DNA from: Bradyrhizobium sp. NAS80.1
GTDB lineage: Bacteria > Pseudomonadota > Alphaproteobacteria > Rhizobiales > Xanthobacteraceae
Direction of reading: 5' to 3'
Length of the DNA: 59,822 nt
Assembly: GCF_001908205.1 (NCBI RefSeq)
Contig: NZ_LGHL01000030.1
Span: 1 to 59,822, forward strand
Shown here: positions 52,784 through 59,822 of the stretch, in pieces
Layout: every line of letters begins with the position of its first letter
How positions within the stretch are numbered: position 1 is the first letter of the stretch
Program-made: the position numbers and the translations under genes
Notes under the pieces: generated by a model
Seen by the model: only the letters and a program-made list of their open reading frames with translations
Database searches by the model: none
Told to the model about the DNA's origin: nothing

Positions 52784-53362
52784 ATGAGCGAAATCAATGC
52801 TCACCATGATACCCCTGAGCCTTCCCAGGCACGTTCGGGGATGGGTCACATTTTGTGGCAACAGCTTCCCTACGCTGTCGCACTGCTGCTCGCCATCGGG
52901 GGTGTCGCCTATACCAACATCTCGCACCAGCCGCTGGTTGGCTATTGGGAATTTCTGGCGCTTGCCATCGGTGTGGTCTGCGTCGTCACGAAATGGCCGG
53001 AGACCGAGGGCCGGGAAAGCCAGATCCGTCTGATCTGGACCCAGGCGCTGCACTGGATCGCGGTCCTGATCACGATGAACATCATCCTCGTCTCCGGTGT
53101 TCAGCAGTTGCTTCCGACGCCGGCGACCGGCCTCGTCCTGCTGACGCTGCTTGCGCTCGGCACGTTCCTTGCTGGCGTGAGTCTCCTGTCGTTGCAAATT
53201 GCCTTTCTCGGACTTGCGATGGGCGCAGCCGTCCCCGCCATCTCGTGGCTGAAGCAGTCGATCTTCTTCTTCCTGCTCGGCGCGGTGCTGCTGATCGGCC
53301 TTGCCATCTCGTTCTGGCTGCGCCAGGACCGGCCCGCGGCCGGGCCGACGGGAAGCGGGTAA
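52784..53362 (+). CDS. Hypothetical membrane protein
   Basis: 192 aa with about five hydrophobic segments (LPYAVALLLAIGGVAYTNI, WEFLALAIGVVCVVTKW, HWIAVLITMNIILVSGVQQLL, LVLLTLLALGTFLAGVSLLSLQ, SIFFFLLGAVLLIGLAISFWL). Charged ends are cytoplasmic by the positive-inside rule. It begins five bases after the transporter stop (or with a GTG overlapping it), so it is likely coupled to the AI-2E gene. I know no named family. Confidence 0.7.
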   Translation: MSEINAHHDTPEPSQARSGMGHILWQQLPYAVALLLAIGGVAYTNISHQPLVGYWEFLALAIGVVCVVTKWPETEGRESQIRLIWTQALHWIAVLITMNIILVSGVQQLLPTPATGLVLLTLLALGTFLAGVSLLSLQIAFLGLAMGAAVPAISWLKQSIFFFLLGAVLLIGLAISFWLRQDRPAAGPTGSG

Positions 53363-53377
53363 CAGACGGAGGCTTGA

Positions 53378-53863
53378 ATGCGACCATTGCGATATCTTGC
53401 AGTCACCGGCGCGATAGCCGTTCTTTGTGTCGTCACCTCTCCCGCACACGCCGAGAGATTCAGGGTCGGCAGGCTACTGTGCTTCTCGGAGCCGCGTGTC
53501 GGAATGGTGCTCGGGTCGGCGCAGTCCTTGCGCTGCGTATTCAACGCGTTGCGCCCGCCCCGGCAGTACGTCTACGAAGGGCGGATCAGGCGCGTCGGGC
53601 TTGATCTCGGCGTGACCAGTGCCGGCACATTGTCCTGGGCCGTCTTCGCCAGGAATTCGCGGATAGGTCCCGGCACGCTGCGCGGCAACTATGTCGGCGC
53701 GAGCGGCAATATCGCCGTTGGCCCCGGGCTTGGCGCCAACGTGCTGATTGGCGGGTCGCGGCGGACGATCATGCTGCAGCCGATCTCGGTCGAGCGCTCG
53801 ATCGGGCTCAACCTTGCGGCCGGCGTGACCCAATTGACATTGGGACCGCGAGGCCAGCGATAA
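53378..53863 (+). CDS. DUF992 domain exported protein
   Basis: 161 aa; GGAGG six bases before the ATG. A signal peptide (LRYLAVTGAIAVLCVVTSPAHA) is followed by the DUF992 core: LLCFSEPRVGMVLGSAQSLRCVF with two conserved Cys, YEGRIRRVGLDLG and VGPGLGANVLIGGSRRTIMLQPISVE. DUF992 is a rhizobial periplasmic family of unknown function, and members usually bear the two Cys as a probable disulfide. It sits between the membrane protein and the HlyD adaptor. Confidence 0.85.
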   Translation: MRPLRYLAVTGAIAVLCVVTSPAHAERFRVGRLLCFSEPRVGMVLGSAQSLRCVFNALRPPRQYVYEGRIRRVGLDLGVTSAGTLSWAVFARNSRIGPGTLRGNYVGASGNIAVGPGLGANVLIGGSRRTIMLQPISVERSIGLNLAAGVTQLTLGPRGQR

Positions 53864-53886
53864 TCCGCATCCGACCTTGCTGCCCA

Positions 53887-54975
53887 ATGAAAACGACCTC
53901 GACCATGACACGCAATCGAAGACCTTGGCTGATCGCCGCCCTCGTCGCTGCTCTCGGCGCAGGCAGTTACTTCCTCTGGCAGAGGCTTGGGGGCGACAGC
54001 CTTCCGAGCGGATTCGCCAGTGGTAACGGCCGCATCGAGGCCGTCGAGATCGATATCGCCACCAAGACGCCGGGGCGCATCCGGGACATCCTGGTGCGAG
54101 AAGGCGATCTGGTCACCGCGGGACAGGCTCTGGCGCAGATGGATACCGTGCAGCTCGAGGCGCAATACCGCCAGGCCCAGGCGCAATTGCGGCGCGCCAC
54201 GATCGGTATCGAGACCGCCAAGAGTCTCGTGACCCAGCGCGAAGCCGAGAAGAAGACGGCAACCGCCGTGATCGCCCAGCGCAAAGCGCAGTTCGATGCA
54301 GCCGATCGCAAGCTCCAGCGTTCCGAGCAACTGATCCTAACCAACGCGGTATCCCAGCAGGTGCTCGACGACGACCGGGCAGCCGCCAACGGCGCGCGCG
54401 CAGCCGTGGCAGCGTCCGAAGCCCAGCTCGCCGCCTCTGAAGCCGCGATCAGCGCTGCTAATGCGCAGGTGGTCGACGCGGAAGCTGCCGTCGATGCGGC
54501 GAAGGCCGCGATCGAAAGCATCAAGGCCGACCTCAACGACTCGACGCTGCGCGCACCGCGCGATGGCCGCGTTCAATTCCGCGTGGCCCAGCCGGGCGAG
54601 GTCCTCAGCGCCGGCGGGCGCGTGCTGAACCTCGTCGACCTCGGCGACGTCTACATGACCTTCTTCCTGCCGACGGCGCAGGCTGGCCGCGTGGCCATCG
54701 GCTCGGAGGTCCGCCTCGTGCTCGACGCCGCGCCGCAACGGGTCATCCCGGCCACGGCGACGTTCGTCGCCAGCGTTGCTCAATTCACACCCAAGACGGT
54801 CGAGACCGAGGAGGAGCGCCAGAAGTTGATGTTCCGCGTCAGGGCGCATATTTCGCCGGAGCTGCTGCGCAGACACATCGAGCAGGTCAAGACCGGGCTG
54901 CCCGGTCGCGCCTTCGTTCGCCTCGATCCCAACGCCGAGTGGCCGGCGCAGCTGACGGAAAATCTGGTCAAATGA
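53887..54975 (+). CDS. HlyD-family membrane-fusion (adaptor) protein, YhiI-like
   Basis: 362 aa. One N-terminal membrane anchor ([18 protein letters not shown]), then a biotinyl-lipoyl half ([39 protein letters not shown]). A long Ala/Gln-rich coiled coil (about residues 90-210) precedes the second lipoyl half ([35 protein letters not shown]). The adaptor bridges the inner-membrane ABC exporter to an outer-membrane channel. Its stop overlaps the start of the double ATPase (ATGA). Confidence 0.93.
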   Translation: MKTTSTMTRNRRPWLIAALVAALGAGSYFLWQRLGGDSLPSGFASGNGRIEAVEIDIATKTPGRIRDILVREGDLVTAGQALAQMDTVQLEAQYRQAQAQLRRATIGIETAKSLVTQREAEKKTATAVIAQRKAQFDAADRKLQRSEQLILTNAVSQQVLDDDRAAANGARAAVAASEAQLAASEAAISAANAQVVDAEAAVDAAKAAIESIKADLNDSTLRAPRDGRVQFRVAQPGEVLSAGGRVLNLVDLGDVYMTFFLPTAQAGRVAIGSEVRLVLDAAPQRVIPATATFVASVAQFTPKTVETEEERQKLMFRVRAHISPELLRRHIEQVKTGLPGRAFVRLDPNAEWPAQLTENLVK

Positions 54976-56801
54976 CCGACGCGCCGCACGCCTTCCCTTC
55001 CTCCGCTTCTGCACCGGTGATACGCCTCGAGGCGGTCGGGCTGTCCTACGGCACAACGCGCGCGCTCGATGGCATCACGCTCGACATTCCCGCAAGCCGC
55101 ATGGTGGGATTGATCGGACCCGACGGCGTCGGCAAATCCAGCCTGCTCTCGCTGGTCGCCGGAGCTCGCACAATCCAGGACGGCCACGTTCACGTGCTGG
55201 GCGGTGACATGACGGACGCTGCCCACCGGCGGCGGACCTGTCCGCAGATCGCCTACATGCCGCAGGGCCTCGGCAAGAATCTCTACCCGACGCTCTCCGT
55301 GTTCGAGAATGTCGATTTCTTCGGCCGCCTGTTCGGCCATGACCGCCGCGAGCGCGCGGAGAGAATTCAGCAGCTCCTGAGGGACACCGGTCTTGCGCCG
55401 TTCACAGAGCGGCCCGCGGGTAAGCTGTCGGGCGGCATGAAGCAGAAGCTCGGCCTCTGCTGCGCGTTGATCCACGATCCTGATCTGCTGATCCTCGATG
55501 AGCCGACCACCGGCGTCGATCCGCTCTCGCGCCGGCAGTTCTGGGAGCTGATCGAGACGATCAGCAAGGATCGTCCCGGCATGAGCGTCATCGTCGCCAC
55601 CGCCTATATGGAGGAAGCTGCGCGCTTCGACTGGCTGGTTGCGATGGATGAGGGACGGGTGCTCGCCACCGGCACGCCGGCCGAACTGCTGCGGCAGACC
55701 GCTACCGACAATCTCGATGCCGCCTTCATCGCCCTGTTGCCTGAGGAGCAACGACGGGACCACAAGGAGGTGGTGATCCCGCCCCGCCGGGCCGACCAGG
55801 GCAGCGACGTCGCGATCGAGGCCAAGGATCTCACCGTCAAATTCGGCGACTTCACGGCTGTCGATCATGTGACCTTCCGCATCGCCCGCGGCGAGATTTT
55901 CGGCTTTCTCGGCTCGAACGGCTGCGGCAAGACCACGACCATGAAGGTGCTGACCGGGCTCTTGCCGGCCAGCGAAGGCGAAGCCCAGCTGTTCGGACGC
56001 GAGGTCGATCCCCGTGACATGGATGTCCGGCGTCGCGTCGGCTACATGTCGCAGGCCTTCTCGCTCTATTCCGAGCTGACCGTCCGCCAGAACCTGGAGC
56101 TACACGCACGCCTGTTCCGGCTCGCCCCCGATACGATCGACGGTCGAGTCCTCGACATGGTCGATCGCTTCGACCTTTCCAATGTTATCGACGCGTTGCC
56201 GGACGCGCTGCCGCTCGGCGTCCGCCAGCGCCTGTCGCTCGCCGTCGCCATGATCCATGCGCCCGATATCCTGATCCTGGACGAGCCGACGTCCGGCGTT
56301 GATCCGGTGGCGCGCGACAGCTTCTGGCAAATCCTGTCCGACCTGTCGCGGCAGGACAACGTCACGATCTTCGTCTCCACCCACTTCATGAACGAGGCGG
56401 AGCGCTGCGACCGCATCTCGCTGATGCATGCCGGCAAGGTCATGATCAGCGATACACCGGAACAAATCGCGGCGCGGCGCGGCGGCGGCAGCCTCGAAGA
56501 GGCTTTCGTTGCCTACCTCAAGGACGCAATCGCCGCGAGTGACACGACGAAGGCGCCCCCAACGCCGCATATCGCGCCCCCCCGCTGCCGCCGCGAAGCC
56601 GCACGGCGCGATGCACAGCACATTGAGCTTCTTCGATCCGCGCCGCATGTTTGCCTATACGCAACGGGAGGCGCTCGAGCTCAAGCGCGATCCGATCCGC
56701 GCCACCCTTGCGATCCTCGGCAGTCTCATCCTGATGTTCGTGATGGGCTATGGCATCAACATGGACGTCGAAAACCTCTCCTTCGCGGTCATGGATCATG
56801 A
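54972..56801 (+). CDS. rbbA: RbbA-like ABC exporter, double-ATPase part (frame lost at a C7 run)
   Basis: Two ABC ATPase modules in one chain. Module 1: GPDGVGKSS (residues 49-57), [25 protein letters not shown]. Module 2: GSNGCGKTT, a degenerate signature [25 protein letters not shown]. Homology ends at [12 protein letters not shown]; beyond the run of seven C at 56577-56583 the frame reads nonsense to 56801, while the permease domain continues in the next frame. Removing one C would give a single protein of about 930 aa with the RbbA/YhiH ATPase-ATPase-permease order. It is coupled to the HlyD gene upstream. Confidence 0.88.
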   Translation: MTDAPHAFPSSASAPVIRLEAVGLSYGTTRALDGITLDIPASRMVGLIGPDGVGKSSLLSLVAGARTIQDGHVHVLGGDMTDAAHRRRTCPQIAYMPQGLGKNLYPTLSVFENVDFFGRLFGHDRRERAERIQQLLRDTGLAPFTERPAGKLSGGMKQKLGLCCALIHDPDLLILDEPTTGVDPLSRRQFWELIETISKDRPGMSVIVATAYMEEAARFDWLVAMDEGRVLATGTPAELLRQTATDNLDAAFIALLPEEQRRDHKEVVIPPRRADQGSDVAIEAKDLTVKFGDFTAVDHVTFRIARGEIFGFLGSNGCGKTTTMKVLTGLLPASEGEAQLFGREVDPRDMDVRRRVGYMSQAFSLYSELTVRQNLELHARLFRLAPDTIDGRVLDMVDRFDLSNVIDALPDALPLGVRQRLSLAVAMIHAPDILILDEPTSGVDPVARDSFWQILSDLSRQDNVTIFVSTHFMNEAERCDRISLMHAGKVMISDTPEQIAARRGGGSLEEAFVAYLKDAIAASDTTKAPPTPHIAPPRCRREAARRDAQHIELLRSAPHVCLYATGGARAQARSDPRHPCDPRQSHPDVRDGLWHQHGRRKPLLRGHGS

Positions 56802-57756
56802 CGACACCACGATCAGCCGCGACTATGCCCTTCAGATCGCGGGCTCGCGCTACTTCACCGAGCTCGCACCGATCACCGACTATGACGATCTCGATCGTCG
56901 CATGCGCAGCGGCGAGCTCAGCCTTGCCATCGAAATCCCGCCCGGATTCGGGCGCGACGTGGCGCGCGGCAGCAACGTTCAGATCGGCGCATGGGTCGAC
57001 GGCGCAATGCCGTCGCGCGCGGAGACGGTGCGCGGCTACGTACAGGCGATGCACGCGACATGGCTCGCGCAGCGCGCCCGGCAGCTTTACGGCAATGCCG
57101 CCACCACCGGCGACCACCAGATCGAGGTTCGCTTCCTCTACAACCCCGACCTCAGAAGCATCGTTGCGATGGCGCCGGCCGTGATCCCCATCCTGCTGCT
57201 GATCATCCCGGCGATCCTGGCGACGCTGAGCGTCGTGCGCGAGAAAGAGCTTGGCTCGATCATCAATTTCTACGTCACGCCGGTCACCCGGCTCGAGTTC
57301 CTGATCGGAAAGCAACTCCCCTATGTCGCGCTCGCCATGCTGAACTTCTTCCTGCTGACCGCTTTTGCTGTGTTCGCATTCCGGGTTCCCTTCACCGGCA
57401 GCTTCGTCGCATTCACGTCCGCAGCGCTCCTGTATGTCATCATCACCACCGCCATGGGCCTTGTGATCTCGTCATTCATGACGAGCCAGATTGCCGCGAT
57501 CTTCGCGACCGCACTGCTCACCATGATCCCGGCCACGCAATATTCGGGGCTGGTCGATCCGGTTTCCTCGCTCCAGGGCGCCGGCGCCGTTATCGGACGG
57601 ATTTATCCGACGGCCCATTTCGTCACCATCACGCGCGGCACCTTCTCCAAGGGGCTCGACTTCGGCGATCTGTCCGGACCCTTCCTGGCCCTGATCGTCA
57701 CCATCCCGATCCTGCTCGCGCTCGGTGCCGCGCTCCTCAAGAAGCAGGCGAACTAG
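56611..57756 (+). CDS. RbbA-like permease part (ABC-2 type), separated by frameshift
   Basis: ABC-2 membrane domain of about 381 aa if begun at the ATG at 56611 ([28 protein letters not shown]). The frame is open back to 56509 and joins the ATPase frame at the C7 run. One helix at the start, a large periplasmic loop ([29 protein letters not shown]), then a five-helix bundle with [27 protein letters not shown]. The ATG lacks a ribosome binding site, so I believe this is the C-terminal domain of the RbbA-like protein. The next permease starts immediately after its stop. Confidence 0.85.
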   Translation: MHSTLSFFDPRRMFAYTQREALELKRDPIRATLAILGSLILMFVMGYGINMDVENLSFAVMDHDDTTISRDYALQIAGSRYFTELAPITDYDDLDRRMRSGELSLAIEIPPGFGRDVARGSNVQIGAWVDGAMPSRAETVRGYVQAMHATWLAQRARQLYGNAATTGDHQIEVRFLYNPDLRSIVAMAPAVIPILLLIIPAILATLSVVREKELGSIINFYVTPVTRLEFLIGKQLPYVALAMLNFFLLTAFAVFAFRVPFTGSFVAFTSAALLYVIITTAMGLVISSFMTSQIAAIFATALLTMIPATQYSGLVDPVSSLQGAGAVIGRIYPTAHFVTITRGTFSKGLDFGDLSGPFLALIVTIPILLALGAALLKKQAN

Positions 57757-58869
57757 ATGCGTACGGGCAATATCATCCAGCTCGGTATCAAGGAGCTCCG
57801 CGGCCTGTTCCGCGATCCCATGATGCTCGCGCTGATCGTCTATGCCTTCACGGTCTCGATCTATACAGCGTCCAAGGCGCAGCCGGAGACGCTGAACCAG
57901 GCGGCGATCGCCATTGTCGACGAGGACAAATCGCCCGCCGCCGAGCGCATCATCACGGCGTTCAGCCCGCCCTATTTCACAGTTCCCCGGCTGATCTCGC
58001 AATCGGAGATGATGAGCCGCATGGATGCCGGCCTCGATACTTTCGCGCTCAACATCCCACCGAACTTCCAGCGCGATCTGCTGGCGCGGCGATCGCCCGC
58101 GATCCAGCTCAATGTGGATGCGACCCGGATGTCGCAGGCATTCACAGGCAGCGGCTATATCCAGTCGATCGTCGGCGACGAGGTCAGCGAGTTCCTGTCC
58201 CGTTATCGCTCGGCCGCCCCGCTGCCGATCGATCTAGCGCTGCGCGCCCGTTTCAATCCCGAGCTCAACAAGAGCTGGTTCGGAGCAATCAACAACATCA
58301 TCTCCTCGGTCACGATGCTGTCGATCATCCTGACCGGCGCGGCACTGATCCGGGAACGCGAGCACGGTACGATCGAGCACCTTCTGGTCATGCCGGTGAC
58401 GCCCTTCGAGGTGATGGCAAGCAAGATCTGGTCGATGGGGCTCGTCGTCCTGGTCGCAGCAAGCATATCGCTGATCTTCGTCGTGCAGGGATTGCTTGCG
58501 GTCCGGATCGGCGGCTCGGTCCCGCTGTTCCTGTTTGGCACCGCGCTCTATCTGTTTGCCACCACCAGCATGGGCATCTTTCTCGCGACGTCCGCCGGCA
58601 CGATGCCGCAGTTCGGCCTGCTCTTGATGCTCGTTCTGATGCCTCTTCAATTGTTATCGGGCGCCACAACCCCGAGGGAGAGCATGCCCGAGATCATCCA
58701 GAACATCATGCTCGCTGCGCCGAACACCCATTTCGTGATCCTCGCGCAGGCCATCCTGTTTCGCGGCGCCGGGCTAGCGGTCGTGTGGCCGCAGCTTGCC
58801 GCTTTGCTGGTGATCGGTGGCTCATTGTTCTTCCTGTCTCTCCGTAGCTTCCGGCGGTTCCTGCAATGA
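57757..58869 (+). CDS. yhhJ: ABC-2 type permease, YhhJ-like
   Basis: 370 aa, a paralogue of the preceding permease domain: LGIKELRGLFRDPMMLALIVYAFTVSIYTASK, a periplasmic loop starting TLNQAAIAIVDEDKSPAAERI, then REREHGTIEHLLVMPVTPFEVMASKIWSMG and the five-helix bundle. The HlyD, RbbA, YhhJ order is that of the E. coli yhiI-rbbA-yhhJ operon, so this completes a heterodimeric drug or amphiphile exporter. The ATG directly abuts the upstream stop. Confidence 0.92.
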   Translation: MRTGNIIQLGIKELRGLFRDPMMLALIVYAFTVSIYTASKAQPETLNQAAIAIVDEDKSPAAERIITAFSPPYFTVPRLISQSEMMSRMDAGLDTFALNIPPNFQRDLLARRSPAIQLNVDATRMSQAFTGSGYIQSIVGDEVSEFLSRYRSAAPLPIDLALRARFNPELNKSWFGAINNIISSVTMLSIILTGAALIREREHGTIEHLLVMPVTPFEVMASKIWSMGLVVLVAASISLIFVVQGLLAVRIGGSVPLFLFGTALYLFATTSMGIFLATSAGTMPQFGLLLMLVLMPLQLLSGATTPRESMPEIIQNIMLAAPNTHFVILAQAILFRGAGLAVVWPQLAALLVIGGSLFFLSLRSFRRFLQ

Positions 58870-59032
58870 GGTTCCGCGAGGTGCGATAGCGCGCGTCCGC
58901 GGCCCTGCGCACGGGGGAGGATGGGAACATTCCTGCCCCGCTGCTCAGGGTTTTGTCTGATGTCGGCGTCGGGTGTTCGAGGCTATGATCCGATGTGCGG
59001 TCGATCGAGCTATGACCGCGCAGGAGGATTGC

Positions 59033-59590
59033 ATGGCCGTGTATGACAGTCGCGGAACCGTGGGCGCCTTCGGTACTCCGCCGCTGTGGGCTTGCGCGCT
59101 GCTCGGTGTCGTCCTGATCGCTGCCGGTCTCTTCGCACTCGGCGACCTCGCCTTCGCCACCATCATCAGTGTCAAGTTTATCGGGCTCACTGCGATCGCC
59201 GCCGGCGGGTTCGAGGTCGCGCACGCGTTCTGGACCAAGGGATGGGGTGGTTTCCTGTGGCGGATCGTGCTCGGCGTGCTCTACCTCGCCTTCGGCCTGA
59301 TCCTGCTCACCCAGCCGACCTCGGGCGCGCTGATCCTAACCTACCTCCTCGGCGCAGTGCTGTTCGCATCGGGCATCGTTCGATGCGTTCTGAGTCTCGC
59401 TTACTGGCAACACAGCGGCTGGATGATGCTGATCTCCGGCATCTTCGCCGTCATCGCCGGGGTGCTCATCCTGTTCGGCTTCCCCGACATCAGCGTCTGG
59501 GCGCTCGGCTTCCTGCTCGGCGTCGACCTGATGGCGCATGGCCTGGCGTGGCTGCTCTACGCGCTGCAATCGCTACGGACGACCGCATGA
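59033..59590 (+). CDS. HdeD family acid-resistance membrane protein
   Basis: 185 aa from the ATG at 59033, with AGGAGG five bases upstream. Six hydrophobic helices arranged as three hairpins; SVKFIGLTAIAAGGFEVAHAFWTKGWGGFLWRIVLGVLYLAFGLILLTQPTSGAL is the DUF308/HdeD core. E. coli HdeD acts in acid stress at high cell density; the role in this organism is unknown. A separate transcription unit 163 bases after the exporter operon. Confidence 0.9.
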   Translation: MAVYDSRGTVGAFGTPPLWACALLGVVLIAAGLFALGDLAFATIISVKFIGLTAIAAGGFEVAHAFWTKGWGGFLWRIVLGVLYLAFGLILLTQPTSGALILTYLLGAVLFASGIVRCVLSLAYWQHSGWMMLISGIFAVIAGVLILFGFPDISVWALGFLLGVDLMAHGLAWLLYALQSLRTTA

Positions 59591-59608
59591 CATAAGGAGA
59601 AAAATACG

Positions 59609-59822
59609 ATGCATGCTCCCAACCGCCGTGCCTTCCTCGGCCTTGCAAGCAACGCCATTGCCGCCGCAGCGATCGGCGCCGCCGGCGCCCGCCTCATCGG
59701 CGTCGCGAACGCGATGCCGATCGATCCCGCCCTGGGGCAGGCCGATAAGCCATCGGCCCCTGTGACACCGGCGCAGTGGGGACCGCCGCCCGGTCCGGGC
59801 TGGGGCGGCCCCGGATGGGGCG
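59609..59822 (+). CDS. Tat-signal, Pro/Gly/Trp-rich exported protein (3' partial)
   Basis: ATG at 59609, eight bases after AAGGAGA. The signal NRRAFLGLASNAIAAAAIGAAG has twin arginines, and a cleavage site follows near VANA. The mature part turns Pro/Gly/Trp-rich (GPPPGPGWGGPGW) where the window ends. It lies 18 bases after the HdeD gene, probably in the same operon. It belongs to a type of short rhizobial exported proteins of unknown function. Confidence 0.7.
   Translation, partial: MHAPNRRAFLGLASNAIAAAAIGAAGARLIGVANAMPIDPALGQADKPSAPVTPAQWGPPPGPGWGGPGWG

Noticed and set aside
56991..58847. 618-codon plus-strand frame across the two exporter permeases
   Set aside because: Arg/His/Pro-rich shadow frame; both permeases are clearly coded in other frames.
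1..59822. tRNA, rRNA, IS element or prophage
   Set aside because: No transposase, integrase, terminal repeats or tRNA-like cloverleaf was noticed on reading both strands.

Overview
The window is GC-rich, densely coded alphaproteobacterial DNA that looks like a Bradyrhizobium (or close Nitrobacteraceae) chromosome. The reasons are four FixK/FNR-type anaeroboxes, a two-hairpin intergenic repeat of a type I associate with this group, a DUF992 protein, and a mix of many solute-binding proteins with PHB and micro-oxic genes. No rRNA, tRNA, phage, IS element or CRISPR array was seen.

Layout. 0-0.6 kb: partial winged-helix-like protein. 0.7-10.2 kb (minus): branched-chain-type ABC transporter (LivF, LivG, LivM, LivH and a binding protein), two carboxymuconolactone decarboxylase/alkylhydroperoxidase-type proteins, a luciferase-like monooxygenase, an orphan MetQ-like binding protein and a CaiB/BaiF CoA-transferase, with two copies of the repeat. 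10.4-16.6 kb: VOC protein, coiled-coil protein, Cys-rich small protein, an Mfd-like helicase and two small proteins. 16.6-29 kb: a PHB/acetate island (phaC, CBS protein, GntP permease, acetoacetate CoA-transferase, MaoC hydratase, fabI, ackA, pta, DUF3141 hydrolase, GNAT, Gly-rich secreted protein) with four TTGAY-N4-RTCAA boxes at its promoters. I read it as a low-oxygen carbon-storage and overflow regulon.

29-35 kb: orphan Tat-exported peptide-binding protein, AraC regulator facing a small AhpD-like protein, and a sulfite dehydrogenase pair (SoxC plus monohaem cytochrome) with a DUF302 protein. 35-41 kb: ugp-like ABC operon ending in an EEP-family phosphoesterase instead of the usual GDPD, divergent from a GlpR-like DeoR regulator with a palindromic operator between them. 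41-46 kb: operon of a CcoN/NnrS-like haem membrane protein, double DUF2249 protein, DUF59 Fe-S protein and CcoG, next to a Crp/Fnr regulator and a perfect TTGCG-N4-CGCAA palindrome. This is the best candidate for an undescribed (probably nitrosative-stress) system. 46-48 kb: GlpP/GlpQ-like permeases without partners. 48-51 kb: NarL-type sensor kinase with two paralogous regulators. 51-59.8 kb: AI-2E family exporter, DUF992 protein, HlyD-RbbA-YhhJ exporter, HdeD protein and a partial Tat-signal protein at the edge.

A recurring oddity is that three genes (LivH/LivM, the CcoN-like protein, RbbA) each change frame by one extra base at a C/G run (5, 7 and 7 bases). A fourth (the Gly-rich protein) loses its C-terminus to one extra base. 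These may be sequencing overcalls or real, possibly phase-variable, lesions.
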